Shown: one piece after another, positions 45,227-54,890 of the stretch
Layout: each line of letters starts with the position of its first letter
How positions within the stretch are numbered: the first letter of the stretch is position 1
Assembly: GCA_003224085.1 (NCBI GenBank)
Contig: QHYK01000082.1
Coordinates: 1 to 64,000 of the forward strand
Direction: 5' to 3'
DNA length: 64,000 bases
From: Acidobacteriota bacterium
GTDB taxonomy: Bacteria; Acidobacteriota; Terriglobia; Acidiferrales; UBA7541
Position numbers and translations under genes: made by a program
The notes under the pieces: model-generated
What the model saw: only the letters and a program-made list of their open reading frames with translations
Told to the model about the DNA's origin: nothing
The model's database searches: none

Positions 45227-46063
45227 ATGCCATCAACGATTTGCCGTTTGGATGCTCTCTCTTCTCTTTCGCGAACTCTTCGGAATCTCCCTATTCTGTG
45301 GCTGATTTTGGCGGTCTTACTGCTCGCTGTGCCAAGCTGGCCGCAGCAAGCGCCCCGGCCTGAAGCTCGGCCCGACATTCCGCCGAGTGAGCCGGCGTCT
45401 CGGCAAACGCCGGCGCAAAATCCGGCACCCGGCGAACCCCCCGTCACTCTTCCCGCAGGAACGCAACTTGCTCTCGTTCTCACCCATCCCCTAGACAGCA
45501 AGACGATGCATCGTGGCGATACCGTGTTTGCGGAGACAACCGCTCCCGTCCCTGTGGACGACCAAGTGGTCATTCCTGTGGGAGCCTCTGTGCAAGGCAA
45601 AGTGGAAAGACTCACGCGCCAAGGCAACCGCGCCGAGCTGCTGGTGCAATCGGTCTCGATCGCCTTGCCGGATGATTACGTCCTGAACATTGCTGGCCCG
45701 GTGGAGATTACGAGCGGGGAAGGCACGGCGCGGAGAAACCCAAGCGACGGCGCCAAGGCAGGAGCGGGACTTGCGCCTCTGGTCGGTTCGGGTCTGGGCA
45801 CGGTGATTGGCCTCGCCGCCCACACCACGGAGACAACCAACTTCGCTGGAATGACCATGACCTCCAGCACCCCCAAGGGCGTGGCCATTGGAGCCATTAC
45901 GGGTATGGCCGCGGGGACCGCTGTGTCCGTCATCCTGCTAGCGCGCAGCCATCATTTCTATGTGGCAGAGGGAGCCCCGCTGGACATGATTCTGCCGCAT
46001 CCCGCGAAGGTTGCGGAGCGAGCGCCATCGGAAGTGACGCGATTGGCGGCGGCTAAGCCGTAA
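45227..46063 (+). CDS. Exported/anchored protein with TrbI-like domain
   Basis: The product is 278 residues. A hydrophobic signal or anchor spans about 21-40 (LPILWLILAVLLLAVP), then a Pro-rich linker. The block LPAGTQLALVLTHPLDSKTM at about 75-94, with PVPVDDQVVIPVGASVQGKV after it, resembles the TrbI/VirB10 beta-barrel domain and similar acidobacterial hypothetical proteins. A glycine-rich hydrophobic segment (about 183-200 and 225-242) follows. No conjugation genes are nearby, so a secretion function cannot be inferred. ATG 45227 follows caggaggt. It stands alone. Confidence 0.65.
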   Translation: MPSTICRLDALSSLSRTLRNLPILWLILAVLLLAVPSWPQQAPRPEARPDIPPSEPASRQTPAQNPAPGEPPVTLPAGTQLALVLTHPLDSKTMHRGDTVFAETTAPVPVDDQVVIPVGASVQGKVERLTRQGNRAELLVQSVSIALPDDYVLNIAGPVEITSGEGTARRNPSDGAKAGAGLAPLVGSGLGTVIGLAAHTTETTNFAGMTMTSSTPKGVAIGAITGMAAGTAVSVILLARSHHFYVAEGAPLDMILPHPAKVAERAPSEVTRLAAAKP

Positions 46064-46188
46064 AAGGGTGAGATTCGGCGGACACAACCTTTGAGGAAAA
46101 ACTCCTTCCTGCTGACCGGCGTCGAAAGTGGAATTCTCTCACCAACGCCAGCGGGTTCTCTGTGGTTTCCTGGCAGCCCTTGGCGAAC

Positions 46189-46641
46189 TCAGCGCAAGCC
46201 CGACCAGTCGTCGGCTACCAAGATGGAGTCGGCGGGATTAGAGGGGTCGTATTTGACGCTGGCGGGCAGGCCGGGCACCAGGCGGTCCAGCCGCACCTGG
46301 CTTTCAAGCCCGGTGATGTCCTGCGCAGTGTGATAGACCACGCCTGAAATCGCATAGCTGTAAGAGACCAAGTGCCGAGGCCGCAAGTCTGCGAGCGGAC
46401 GGGCGCTGAAACCAAAAAAACGCTTGCGGGGCTTCGGGGGTTCGGGCGGCTGCTCGACAAGATCCACGACCTGGCCTTCCGCGATGCGGCCAATTTGATT
46501 CAAATGCAGGCGCCGCTTGCGCTCTTCCGCCTCCGGATCACCTTCGGGACGCAGAAACGCGTACACAATCATGGCCACCGCCGCAACGGCGGCGCCACCC
46601 ATGGCCAGCCAGAGCTTCCAATCGTCGAGCAAAACTATCAA
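46189..46641 (-). CDS. DUF3592-like membrane protein
   Basis: The product is 150 residues. A transmembrane helix lies at about 9-30 (LWLAMGGAAVAAVAMIVYAF). The rest is a DUF3592-like domain with GRIAEGQVVDLVEQ, LVSYSYAISGVVYHTAQ and LPASVKYDPSNPADSIL, the typical end of this family. Function unknown. TTG at 46641 has ggag eight bases upstream; the alternative GTG at 46707 adds 22 residues without a ribosome site. It sits between convergent and divergent neighbours. Confidence 0.65.
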   Translation of the reverse strand: MIVLLDDWKLWLAMGGAAVAAVAMIVYAFLRPEGDPEAEERKRRLHLNQIGRIAEGQVVDLVEQPPEPPKPRKRFFGFSARPLADLRPRHLVSYSYAISGVVYHTAQDITGLESQVRLDRLVPGLPASVKYDPSNPADSILVADDWSGLR

Positions 46642-46779
46642 CGATGCAACTCCATTAGCTAAATCCCTGGGATTGCAAGGGGCACCCGGACTGGACGACA
46701 GCGACACGGCGGACAGACTGCGACGGTCACACAGGCCCCACTACCCGCGTATTCTAGCGAAATTGCGGCCCCAGGTGAA

Positions 46780-47562
46780 TCATTCTCGCGGGGCGAGCAC
46801 TGGATTACGCAACACGCCGATGCCCGAGGCGGCAACTTCCACCGTATCGCCGGCCACGAGCGGCCCAACTCCAGCAGGCGTGCCGGTCGCGATGACGTCG
46901 CCGGGAAGAAGCGTCATCATGCGGGAAATCCACCGGACAAGAAAGGGCACGGGATAAATCATGAGCGAGGTTTTGCCGGACTGGCGAAGCGCGCCATTGA
47001 CGCGCGTTTCGACCAGGAGGCTTGAAGGATCAAGCTCGGTCTCGATGTGTGGTCCGATGGGACAGAACGTATCAAAGCCCTTGCCGCGCGTGAATTGCAC
47101 ATCGCTCTTTTGGAGATCGCGCGCCGTGACGTCATTCAGACAGGTGTAGCCCAGGAGATAGGAGAGGGCGTCGTCGGAATCGCGCAAATACGAGCAGCGG
47201 CGGCCGACGACCAGGGCGAGTTCGCCTTCGTGCTCTACTTGCTGGGAAAATTTGGTCAGAACAATGGGTTCCTCGGGGCCGACAATGGAGGTGGAAGGCT
47301 TGAGAAACAGGAGTGGCTCTTTGGGCAGTTCGTTGCCTAGTTCGGCGGCGTGCGCAGCGTAATTGCGTCCGACACAAACAATTTTCGAGGGCTCGGCGGG
47401 AGCAAGAAGCCGAACGTCGCCAAGACGGGAAGAATTCCCGCTGCGAGCCCATTGGCCCCAGGGCATGCCTGAAATCTCCATGACGTTTTCGTCTTCCATG
47501 AGACCATAGCGCGGGGAAGGCGCTGAACCGGCATTACGCGGAACATAACGGCAAATTTTCAT
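46780..47562 (-). CDS. Fumarylacetoacetate hydrolase family protein
   Basis: The product is 260 residues, the usual FAHD/HpcE size. VGRNYAAHAAELGNE at about 63-77 and HEGELALVVGRR at about 109-120 give the metal-binding Glu pair; VTARDLQKSDVQFTRGKGFD and GDVIATGTPAGVG are family signatures. Members hydrolyse or decarboxylate acylpyruvates and oxaloacetate or act in aromatic catabolism. The ATG overlaps the stop of the upstream membrane gene (ATGA), so translation is coupled. Substrate not determinable from sequence. Confidence 0.9.
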   Translation of the reverse strand: MKICRYVPRNAGSAPSPRYGLMEDENVMEISGMPWGQWARSGNSSRLGDVRLLAPAEPSKIVCVGRNYAAHAAELGNELPKEPLLFLKPSTSIVGPEEPIVLTKFSQQVEHEGELALVVGRRCSYLRDSDDALSYLLGYTCLNDVTARDLQKSDVQFTRGKGFDTFCPIGPHIETELDPSSLLVETRVNGALRQSGKTSLMIYPVPFLVRWISRMMTLLPGDVIATGTPAGVGPLVAGDTVEVAASGIGVLRNPVLAPRE

Positions 47563-48029
47563 CGGGTGTCAGCTCGCCCTTGCTTCGAATGAGGAATATC
47601 GGCAGCCCGCGCCCTCTGGATAATCGTGCCGATCCAGGACAGCGTGGTGAAGATCATGTACGTCATCACCCCGACCACAAAGACCTGGAAGGGGCTGCGC
47701 AGGCCGCTGCTAAGCTGGTGGTAAATCAGACAAAGAACTCGATAGACCAGCGTGAAAATCATCCACCCGATTAAGCTCGAAGCTAGGAGATTGCCGGGCC
47801 AGCGAAGAAATCGAAAAACGGGAACAGCTGCAAGAAAAACAAAAACACCGGCGGCAGCGACGTTGCGCTCGAAGGCAAAGCGCTCGAGAAAGGGAACCTG
47901 GTTGGCGATGACCAGCCAAGCTGTAAAAACCAAACTGAGGCAAATGCCGGTGTAAACGCCGGTGCGAATGGCCGCATTGTGAAGGAATTCAAGCCCGCGA
48001 GAACCGGGCAAGTTGGTCCGAAGCTGCAT
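47559..48029 (-). CDS. Polytopic membrane protein of unknown function
   Basis: The product is 156 residues with about four hydrophobic helices (AIRTGVYTGICLSLVFTAWLV, AAAGVFVFLAAVPVF, SSLIGWMIFTLVYRVLCLI, VFVVGVMTYMIFTTLSWIG). No family is recognised. The start at ATG 48029 has gggag eleven bases upstream; a longer frame to 48131 would overlap the upstream gene by 62 bases. Its stop is fused by ATGA with the FAH gene start, so the two may be translated together. Confidence 0.6.
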   Translation of the reverse strand: MQLRTNLPGSRGLEFLHNAAIRTGVYTGICLSLVFTAWLVIANQVPFLERFAFERNVAAAGVFVFLAAVPVFRFLRWPGNLLASSLIGWMIFTLVYRVLCLIYHQLSSGLRSPFQVFVVGVMTYMIFTTLSWIGTIIQRARAADIPHSKQGRADTR

Positions 48030-48069
48030 CTGACGCTGGACTCCCAGTGGGTAATGGAAAGACACGAAT

Positions 48070-49233
48070 CTACGGAGGCGGTTGCGCGATGTCAACTGCA
48101 ACGGGAGCGCTTGGAGCGCTTTCGTTTCCAACGCGGTCCACGGCCGTTACCGTATACCAATAACGATGCCCGGGCGCTACCGAGCTATCCCTAAACGCCG
48201 GCACGGGCAACAAATCCGGCGTAACCAATTGGCCGCGCGCGCCTTCCAGCGCACTCCGATAGACGCGATAGCCGGCCAGGTCGGTTTCAAGATTGATGGA
48301 CCAGGACAGGTCCACCAGGAAGGTGGACGGCGTCGCGCCAGCAAGCACGGCCGCGACAAGTCCCTGGGGAGAGGCAGGAGGAAACGTATCGAGGGGCGTG
48401 AGCGTAACCGGTTCTGAGTTGCCGGATTCGATCTCCCCTCCGTCAGCAGAAACCACACTGCGAACGACGTAAACAAAGGTTTTGCCAAACTCAAACTGCG
48501 TGTCGCGGTAGTGGTTGTCGGCAGAAGGCCCAAGAAGTGTGAGCGGAGAAATCCAATGGGTATAGGGGAGGTCCGCGCCTGCCGACGCGGCGGTTTGCGA
48601 AGCAATCTCTCCGCGATAGATGCGGTAGCCGGAAAGGTTCGCAAGCGGGTCGCCTCCGGAAGTTTGCGTGGGGACGGGCCAGGTGAGATTCACGGCGGTT
48701 TCGGTGACTTGGTATTGAACCGAAGAGATAGGCTGCGGGACGGGAAACACGCCTGCCGTAACGACGTTCGAATCGGCGGAAGCCCGCTTCTTCGAGAGGC
48801 GCGTTCGAATCCGATACGCATAGGTTGTCCCGGGATGCGCCTTGGTTTCCGACGGGGGAATCGGGTCGGTGAAGCGAACCTGGCCTGCAACCAGGTAATT
48901 GCTCACCAGAGCGCCTGGAATGGTGTAGACAACGCGAAACGACTTCGAATCGGGGGTTCCATTCGGCTTCCAGGCGCCACGAACAATTTCGACGGCGGGA
49001 GCAGCCGTGAGTTTCTCTCCCGAGACGGATTTTGCGGGGAGAGTAAAAACAAGCTCCACGCCATCACCCGACTGGCGGGCCGCAAGATCGGAAATAGCGA
49101 TGGGGACCGGCGGAGAAGGCGGAACGGGTTCGCCGGGAGCGCCGCAGCCAGTCAGGAGAAGTGCGAAGATCGAAATTCGAAAATCGAAGCCCGCAACTCC
49201 CCGCGGCTTGCGTTTCGAGCTGACGAAGTTCAC
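48070..49233 (-). CDS. Lipoprotein with fibronectin type III-like domains
   Basis: The product is 387 residues. The lipobox LLTGC (lipidation near C30) is followed by a Pro-rich linker and three beta-sandwich segments: about 40-145, about 150-270 and about 280-387, the last two with 'NLTWPVPTQT...GYRIYRGE' and 'DLSWSINLETDLAGYRVYRS', the typical fibronectin III signatures. Such proteins bind polysaccharide or proteins at the cell surface. It starts with GTG and is 51 bases downstream of hslU. The membrane gene after it may be co-transcribed. Confidence 0.75.
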   Translation of the reverse strand: MNFVSSKRKPRGVAGFDFRISIFALLLTGCGAPGEPVPPSPPVPIAISDLAARQSGDGVELVFTLPAKSVSGEKLTAAPAVEIVRGAWKPNGTPDSKSFRVVYTIPGALVSNYLVAGQVRFTDPIPPSETKAHPGTTYAYRIRTRLSKKRASADSNVVTAGVFPVPQPISSVQYQVTETAVNLTWPVPTQTSGGDPLANLSGYRIYRGEIASQTAASAGADLPYTHWISPLTLLGPSADNHYRDTQFEFGKTFVYVVRSVVSADGGEIESGNSEPVTLTPLDTFPPASPQGLVAAVLAGATPSTFLVDLSWSINLETDLAGYRVYRSALEGARGQLVTPDLLPVPAFRDSSVAPGHRYWYTVTAVDRVGNESAPSAPVAVDIAQPPP

Positions 49234-49284
49234 CGGGACCGGGGCTCCGTTCTGCCGAGTTTGGTATTTCGAGTTTCGAATCCT

Positions 49285-50733
49285 CTAAAGGATGTAGCGG
49301 CTTAGATCTTGATTCTTCACGATGTCAACGAGCTGCTTGTTGACGTAAGCGGCGTCAATTTTTACGTTCTTTTTTTTGAGGTCGGGCGCCTCAAAGGAAA
49401 TCTCGTCGAGAACTTTTTCGAGAATGGTGTGGAGGCGGCGGGCGCCGATGTTCTCGGTTTGCTCGTTGACGCTGGTGGCGAAGCGGGCGAGGGCGGCGAC
49501 GGCGTCTTCGGTGAAAGTCAGCTTCACGCCTTCGGTTTCGAGAAGCGCGGCATATTGCTTGATGAGAGCGTTCTTTGGCTCCGTGAGGATTCGAATGAAA
49601 TCCTCTTCCTTCAGGGATTGTAGCTCGACGCGAATGGGCAGGCGTCCTTGCAACTCGGGAATCAAGTCGGAAGGCTTGGTGACGTGAAAAGCGCCGGCGG
49701 CGATAAACAAAATGTGATCCGTTCGAATCATGCCGTAGCGTGTGTTGACGGTGGTGCCCTCGATGATGGGAAGAATGTCGCGCTGGACGCCTTCGCGGGA
49801 AACATCAGGGCCGTGGCCGGATTCGCGCCCGGCGACTTTGTCGATTTCATCAATAAAAATGATGCCCATTTGCTCGGCGCGTTCGACGGCCATGCGCGTG
49901 ACCAGGTCCATGTCAAGCAGTTTGTTTTCTTCTTCCTGAATCAGGTATTCGAACGCGTCGGCCACGGTCATTTTGCGTTTTTTCCTTTGCTGGCCGAAAA
50001 TGCCGGAAATCATGTCGTTGATCTTCGAGGCGTCCATTTCCTCGAAGCCGCCGCCCTGATTCGAGATGATTTCGAATGCCGGCATCATGCGCTCGCGGAC
50101 TTCGAGGTCGACCATACGCTGGTCGAGTTTGCCTTCACGAAGCTGGACGCGAAGCTTTTCGCGGGTGCGCTGATTTTGTTCGCGCTGCGCCGCGACCTCA
50201 GTTTCCGGCGTGCCCGGAGCGGGAGACGGAGGAGGCGGCAGAAGGAGATCCAGGACGCGTTCTTCGGCAGCCTGTTCGGCGCGATCGGCAACTTCATCGA
50301 GCTTTTCCTCGCGGATCATGTCAATGGAAGTCTCCACAAGATCGCGCACCATGGACTCGACGTCGCGCCCGACGTAGCCCACTTCCGTATACTTCGAAGC
50401 CTCGACTTTGATAAACGGGCAGCCCGCCAGGCGCGCGAGACGCCGGGCAATTTCCGTCTTGCCCACACCAGTCGGCCCGATCATCAAAATATTTTTCGGT
50501 AGGACGTCATCGGCGATTTCCGGAGGGAGCTTTTGCCGGCGAACGCGATTGCGGAGAGCCACGGCGACAGCACGCTTGGCGGCGGCCTGTCCGACAATGT
50601 ACTTGTCGAGCTCGACCACGATCTCGCGCGGCTTCATGTCGTCAAGTGCGGGAAGAAGTTCTTCTTCTTCCCCGGTGACGGCGCCGTTGCCGCCGGGTGC
50701 GAGAATTATTTCTTTGTCGGACTTACTGGCCAT
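49285..50733 (-). CDS. hslU: HslU, ATPase subunit of the HslVU protease
   Basis: The product is 482 residues. The Walker A loop [15 protein letters not shown] lies at about 89-103, the pore motif [14 protein letters not shown] at about 119-132, the I domain at about 135-290, and Walker [12 protein letters not shown] at about 296-306, ending in the C-terminal DLSRYIL tail that docks into HslV. The C-terminal tail residues are intact. It unfolds substrates and feeds them to the HslV peptidase. It is 39 residues longer than E. coli HslU, mostly in the I domain and N-terminus. hslV is 246 bases upstream on the same strand. Confidence 0.97.
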   Translation of the reverse strand: MASKSDKEIILAPGGNGAVTGEEEELLPALDDMKPREIVVELDKYIVGQAAAKRAVAVALRNRVRRQKLPPEIADDVLPKNILMIGPTGVGKTEIARRLARLAGCPFIKVEASKYTEVGYVGRDVESMVRDLVETSIDMIREEKLDEVADRAEQAAEERVLDLLLPPPPSPAPGTPETEVAAQREQNQRTREKLRVQLREGKLDQRMVDLEVRERMMPAFEIISNQGGGFEEMDASKINDMISGIFGQQRKKRKMTVADAFEYLIQEEENKLLDMDLVTRMAVERAEQMGIIFIDEIDKVAGRESGHGPDVSREGVQRDILPIIEGTTVNTRYGMIRTDHILFIAAGAFHVTKPSDLIPELQGRLPIRVELQSLKEEDFIRILTEPKNALIKQYAALLETEGVKLTFTEDAVAALARFATSVNEQTENIGARRLHTILEKVLDEISFEAPDLKKKNVKIDAAYVNKQLVDIVKNQDLSRYIL

Positions 50734-50979
50734 TCTCGACTCTCATTCCCGGTCCAGGTTTTCCGCTTTTCCTTTGCAATCGCGAGCACACACAGCCAAG
50801 CCTAACATCCCCTAAGTAGAAGATGCTACACGCATGAAGATGGTTTACAACCGAAATCGCGCCCGCCGAAAGAAGGATTCATCGAGCAAAAACCGCTCGC
50901 TGCCAGCAGAGTACCTCGCTCGAGTCTGGCTGCGCAGGCCGGCTTCCGAATGATGTCGAAATGCGTTTTCAGCAAGGTC
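50734..50979. other. hslV-hslU intergenic region
   Basis: 246 bases with no convincing gene. The longer-than-usual gap suggests hslU may also have its own promoter; none is obvious. Confidence 0.4.
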
Positions 50980-51531
50980 TTACAGTTCTTCGACGGTGAA
51001 GTTGGCATTGGTGAAGATGCAAATCTCGCTGGCGATGCGCATGGCTTCCATCGCCAAGTCTTTAGCGGTCAGCTTGGAGTGCTTCAGCATCGCGCGCGCG
51101 GCGGCGAGGGCGAAGCTGCCACCGGAGCCGATAGCCACTATGCCATCGTCGGGTTCAATGACGTCGCCATTTCCGGAAAGGATGAAGGTGCTCTTCGCGT
51201 CGGCGACGATGAGCATGGCCTCCAGGTGACGGAGGGCGCGATCCTTCCGCCATTCCTTGGCCAGCTCGACGGCCGCTTTCTGCAGATTGCCCGAGAATTC
51301 CTGGAGCTTCCCTTCGAACCGTTCGAACAGCGTGATGGCGTCAGCGGTAGAGCCGGCGAACCCGGCCAAAACTCTGTCGTTGTAGAGGCGGCGGGTTTTG
51401 CGTGCCGTGTGCTTCATCACGTGCTCGCCCACGGTCACCTGGCCATCGGCAACCAGCACGACTTTGTTGTCCTTGCGCACGCACAAAACCGTAGTGCCGT
51501 GCAACGGCGCACTTCTCTGATTATTGCGCAT
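50980..51531 (-). CDS. hslV: HslV, peptidase subunit of the HslVU protease
   Basis: The product is 183 residues including a short propeptide (residues 1-12). Autoprocessing would expose the catalytic Thr13 in [15 protein letters not shown], which aligns with Thr1 of E. coli Hsl[23 protein letters not shown] and [22 protein letters not shown] are the family signatures, and the C-terminus [12 protein letters not shown] is typical. The ATG at 51531 lacks a ribosome binding site but stands directly after a -10 box, so a leaderless mRNA is predicted. It forms a dodecamer with HslU. Confidence 0.96.
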   Translation of the reverse strand: MRNNQRSAPLHGTTVLCVRKDNKVVLVADGQVTVGEHVMKHTARKTRRLYNDRVLAGFAGSTADAITLFERFEGKLQEFSGNLQKAAVELAKEWRKDRALRHLEAMLIVADAKSTFILSGNGDVIEPDDGIVAIGSGGSFALAAARAMLKHSKLTAKDLAMEAMRIASEICIFTNANFTVEEL

Positions 51532-51537
51532 CGGAAG

Positions 51538-51567
51538 ATTATAGCGCCCGAGACCGTGGTGAGCCAA
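51538..51567 (-). promoter_or_regulatory. Candidate hslV promoter with leaderless start
   Basis: Read on the minus strand: TTGGCT (51567-51562), 18 bases, TATAAT (51543-51538, a perfect match), then cttccg and the ATG. A transcription start at or next to the ATG follows from the usual 6-7 base spacing. Confidence 0.6.
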
Positions 51568-51584
51568 AAGCCTAGAGACGTCGC

Positions 51585-51623
51585 GAGGCAAGAAGAAACG
51601 GGCCGGCATTATGAGGCCGGCCC
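51585..51623 (-). terminator. Terminator of the minor-pilin operon
   Basis: On the minus strand an eight-base stem (gggccggc / gccggccc) is followed by gtttcttctt. It lies 53 bases after the last pilin gene stop and just before the hslV promoter. Confidence 0.6.
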
Positions 51624-51675
51624 AAGAAGACCGATAAAAAGCCGATCAGCTCGGTCCCCGTTCGCTATGCCGGGA

Positions 51676-53127
51676 TCAGTACTTGTCCCAGGTAAAGGAA
51701 TTGAGGACGTAATTCCCGATGGTGAACAGTTTCTTCCTCAGCTTCATGTCGTAGTAGACGGCGCCGTTTCCGACGTCGGTCAACTGACTGGCGATCACCG
51801 ATCCATAGAACGTTCCGTTTCCTTTGAAGCTTGCAGTTGCGTTCGGAGCATAGACCACGGCCGCGCTCGAGCCGTTACCAGCGATTTTGATCTGACCCGC
51901 TCCGCCGTACATGAACTGGAAAATCGAAGGATCGTAGGTCGAGTTAGCGATGCCCTTGCCTTCCAGGTCGATGGGGGTGGCGTTACCGTTTCCCGTGACG
52001 TTTACGATCACCGGGCCGTATAGGCCTGTTATTGGGTCGGGGGCAATCGCGAGCTGAGCGTTGCCGGTGATAGAAATACTGTTGATGTTGTAGACGCCCG
52101 GGGTCAAGGTAACCACTTTGTTGCCTGCGAGATTGATGTCTCCCCAGTTGCCAGGGGCAAGCGTCTGCGTATTATTCACGTTAGTGACACCCGGAGGAGG
52201 AACCGCAGGCGTAAGGAACTTGACAGCCTGGGGCAACTGGATGAGGCCGCCGCTAATCTGATTCTGGTTGCCACCGGACAGAGCGGTCATGTTGCCACCA
52301 GCGCCGCAGACACCAAATCCGGCATTGGGCGACGACAGAGTGCCGTTGATTTTCACATTGGCGCCACTGTCGGTCTCGTTCCCGTTGGTTCCGACGTTTC
52401 CGCCATAACCGAGAAGATTTGCCGCTGTCGGGGCCTGAACCGCACCGCCAACAACGGGTAAGGCAGCAGAATCGTAACCATTGGTCGTGCCGTTTCCAGA
52501 GAAGGTAAGCTGGCCACAACCGTTGCCGTCCGCAAAGGCCGCATAAGCAAATGCCGGAGAGATATACCGCTCCAGTGTGGTAACCACTTGAGCTTCGGCA
52601 TTTCGCACGTTGGAGATATCGCCATGCGCCGTGATTTGCCAGGTCTGGATGGTTGCAGGTAGCGTGGTTCCTTGCGGCATAATGGAAACCATAGACATTA
52701 GCTGCGCGGAAGCTGAGTAATTGACGTTGTTGGCGCCGGCCTGCAAAGGCTGGTTGGCATTCATGGCGTTCTGAAAGGCGGCCACCATTGGCCCATCCGG
52801 ATAGGTCGACTGCTGGCCGGCTATGGTCGTCAGAACAACGTTAGCGCCGCCGGCAGTCTGGACCGGATACACACCGGTGTTATAGCCCGCAAAGATCCCG
52901 CCTGCCGGAGCGGCTGGTGGAACATAGTTGGCGGACATCAAGAAGTTTGCCACAGCATTGATGCCGGCTTCCGCACCGTAGCGAGCCTGGGTCATCATGC
53001 GGTAGTTCACGCTGGACCACGTCTCGGATTGTGAGAGAAAGAATAGGGATGCCGCCATGGAGGAAAGAACCAGCATGAGAATCAGCGCAAATAGAAGGGC
53101 TGAACCCTTTTCGTTGTTACGTTTCAT
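51676..53127 (-). CDS. PilX-like minor pilus assembly protein, second quartet
   Basis: The product is 483 residues. It begins MKRNNEKGSALLFALILMLVLSS, a prepilin-like leader with a long hydrophobic helix, then the 'YRMMTQARYGAEAGINAVANFL' block of PilX-N proteins. The C-terminal about 150 residues (VIVNVTGNGNATPIDLEGKG, AVVYAPNATASFKGNGTFYG) form a repeating beta structure like polymer-forming DUF7305 modules. It would be a pilus-tip or assembly component. ATG 53127 has ggag eight bases before; an ATG at 53169 overlaps the upstream stop (ATGA) and is an alternative. Confidence 0.75.
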   Translation of the reverse strand: MKRNNEKGSALLFALILMLVLSSMAASLFFLSQSETWSSVNYRMMTQARYGAEAGINAVANFLMSANYVPPAAPAGGIFAGYNTGVYPVQTAGGANVVLTTIAGQQSTYPDGPMVAAFQNAMNANQPLQAGANNVNYSASAQLMSMVSIMPQGTTLPATIQTWQITAHGDISNVRNAEAQVVTTLERYISPAFAYAAFADGNGCGQLTFSGNGTTNGYDSAALPVVGGAVQAPTAANLLGYGGNVGTNGNETDSGANVKINGTLSSPNAGFGVCGAGGNMTALSGGNQNQISGGLIQLPQAVKFLTPAVPPPGVTNVNNTQTLAPGNWGDINLAGNKVVTLTPGVYNINSISITGNAQLAIAPDPITGLYGPVIVNVTGNGNATPIDLEGKGIANSTYDPSIFQFMYGGAGQIKIAGNGSSAAVVYAPNATASFKGNGTFYGSVIASQLTDVGNGAVYYDMKLRKKLFTIGNYVLNSFTWDKY

Positions 53128-53165
53128 GAGCATTTCTCCGTTTCCGTTCTTCACCGCTACACTCG

Positions 53166-54281
53166 TCATTGGTAATTCGGCAAAATAACGCCCTTCAGGT
53201 TGAGCGGCATGGGCTGAATGCGATCCGTATAATCCAAGGTCGACGATAGATACGCATCGTAGACGTTGCGCGGAGAGACGTTCAGCAGTGCCTTGGTCTC
53301 GGTCTGAAACTGATGCGTTTGCGGGTCTTCGTTCGACGTCTGCACCGTGAGGGTCACGGCCACGTCCGTGACAAACGCATAATCTTTGGCGGCAGCATTA
53401 ACGGTGTCCTGGGTCTGCAGCTGGTAAGTAAAACACGGGACAGGATTTCCGTTGGCGTCCGGTGGATTTGGGAGAACGCTGGTCAAAACGATCATGGATG
53501 GATCAATGGGGGGCAAGGCCAGGGAAGTCCACGGAACCTGATTGCGGTACAGAAAGCCGGGGTTATTGGGAGTGCCTTGAACGCAGGTGTATTCCACATA
53601 AACCATGTTGCCGTCGCCGTTGAGGTCGCCATAAAGCTTCAACACGTTGCCCGTAGATCCCTGGTTAGGTGAATTGGGATACGGGTATGCAGGAGGACCC
53701 GCAGGAAACATTGGATAGCCTGCATAGCCTACGGGCGGATTCGGCATGACGCCTGCGGCGGGCGGGACAATGCCCGTCGAAAACGCCCCTTGAATGGATG
53801 CGGGAACCGGGCCAAGGACGGCTGGGGGCGCTGGATGCGGCCAAGTAAATGTAGCCAGCCAGGCAATTGTGCCAATGGGACAAGCCCCTATTCCTGCGGG
53901 GCACTTCAGTTGTACGGTCTCTCGAGGGAGCCCGGTGTCCACGGTCACCCACTCCCCCTCGTACAATGGCATGCCTACGGTGAATGTCGCCACCGCAGTT
54001 ATGGGCGCGTCAGGCGTGGCCCCAGGAGCGACAGGCAGCATTTGCCAGCCAGCGGCAGGCGCCGCGGGCAGCGAGATTTTCCCGGCTTGGCCGATTTCCT
54101 GCTGCAGCAATTCCGTGGCGCTGCGAACGCTCGTATGCATTTCCGTGCGGTTCACGATCGTTCCCTGGGTCTTTGTCATTTGGACCAATCCAGACAAGAT
54201 GACCGCGGAAACACCCAGGAGAATCACCAACGCGACCATTGTTTCCAGCAGCGTGAAGCCCGCTTGGCGTTTGTTTGTCAT
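53166..54281 (-). CDS. PilW-like type IV minor pilin, second quartet
   Basis: The product is 371 residues. The leader MTNKRQAG^FTLLETMVALVIL contains the GFTLxE processing site (F1, E5). After the N-helix it is unusually rich in Pro and Gly with long loops. It should enter the pseudopilus together with the PilV-, FimT- and PilX-like proteins. The leader at ATG 54281 is the short one expected for prepilins; a longer in-frame start exists. Its stop overlaps the possible distal start of the next gene by four bases. Confidence 0.82.
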   Translation of the reverse strand: MTNKRQAGFTLLETMVALVILLGVSAVILSGLVQMTKTQGTIVNRTEMHTSVRSATELLQQEIGQAGKISLPAAPAAGWQMLPVAPGATPDAPITAVATFTVGMPLYEGEWVTVDTGLPRETVQLKCPAGIGACPIGTIAWLATFTWPHPAPPAVLGPVPASIQGAFSTGIVPPAAGVMPNPPVGYAGYPMFPAGPPAYPYPNSPNQGSTGNVLKLYGDLNGDGNMVYVEYTCVQGTPNNPGFLYRNQVPWTSLALPPIDPSMIVLTSVLPNPPDANGNPVPCFTYQLQTQDTVNAAAKDYAFVTDVAVTLTVQTSNEDPQTHQFQTETKALLNVSPRNVYDAYLSSTLDYTDRIQPMPLNLKGVILPNYQ

Positions 54282-54321
54282 GAGATTCGACTCTTTCTTT
54301 GGTCCTGGCATAGGGATTGCC

Positions 54322-54879
54322 TCAGAATGGATCTGACTTTAAGCAAGTTACGGTAGCGGTGGGAAGAATGCCGGTTTGGCTCCGCTGACCTATGGCGTGG
54401 CGCACCTGAGTCAGCACAGAGATTTGGATCAAATTCGCGGTGCCGGGGGGATTGGTAATTTGCCAGACGCGAACGTACGCCCAGTTTACGGCACCTGGGG
54501 GGAGGGGATTTCCGTTTACATCCACGTAGTCCGAATAGCCGGCCACCGGAGCGTTGGGATTCAGTCCGCCCCCTGGTAGGAGACCACAGCCCGGCGGACA
54601 GGCGCCCGCTAGGACCGAGGGAAACCGCGTTGTATCCGTACGTATGTCCCGATACGACAAGGCCAAGAGCTGTTCCATTTTGTCCTGGGCGTACTCGGCG
54701 GTACGAGCGGCCAGGTGTCCTTGCGTTTCGGTAGTGGACATGGCCACGGTTGCGAAGGTCAAGATTCCGGCCGCAGCGATCATGAGCAGGCCGAGGGCGA
54801 CCACCGTCTCGACGAGGCTCACCCCAGCTTGCGATTTCTTGGTTTGGTTGCAGATTTGTACGAAGCGATGAATTCTCAT
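54322..54879 (-). CDS. PilV-like type IV minor pilin, second quartet
   Basis: The product is 185 residues. MRIHRFVQICNQTKKSQAG^VSLVETVVALG gives the processing site with Val at +1 and Glu at +5, then a long N-helix with AEYAQDKMEQLLALSY. The tail contains CPPGCG and NPPGTANLIQISVLTQVRH, a pattern shared by PilV-like pilins. aaggaagg before the ATG supports the start. Spacing to the FimT-like gene is 11 bases. Confidence 0.8.
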   Translation of the reverse strand: MRIHRFVQICNQTKKSQAGVSLVETVVALGLLMIAAAGILTFATVAMSTTETQGHLAARTAEYAQDKMEQLLALSYRDIRTDTTRFPSVLAGACPPGCGLLPGGGLNPNAPVAGYSDYVDVNGNPLPPGAVNWAYVRVWQITNPPGTANLIQISVLTQVRHAIGQRSQTGILPTATVTCLKSDPF

Positions 54880-54890
54880 TTCAGCCTTCC

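Noticed and set aside
46641-46707. Longer N-terminus for the DUF3592-like gene (GTG 46707)
   Set aside because: No ribosome binding site and no hydrophobic leader; TTG 46641 has ggag at good distance. Still not certain.
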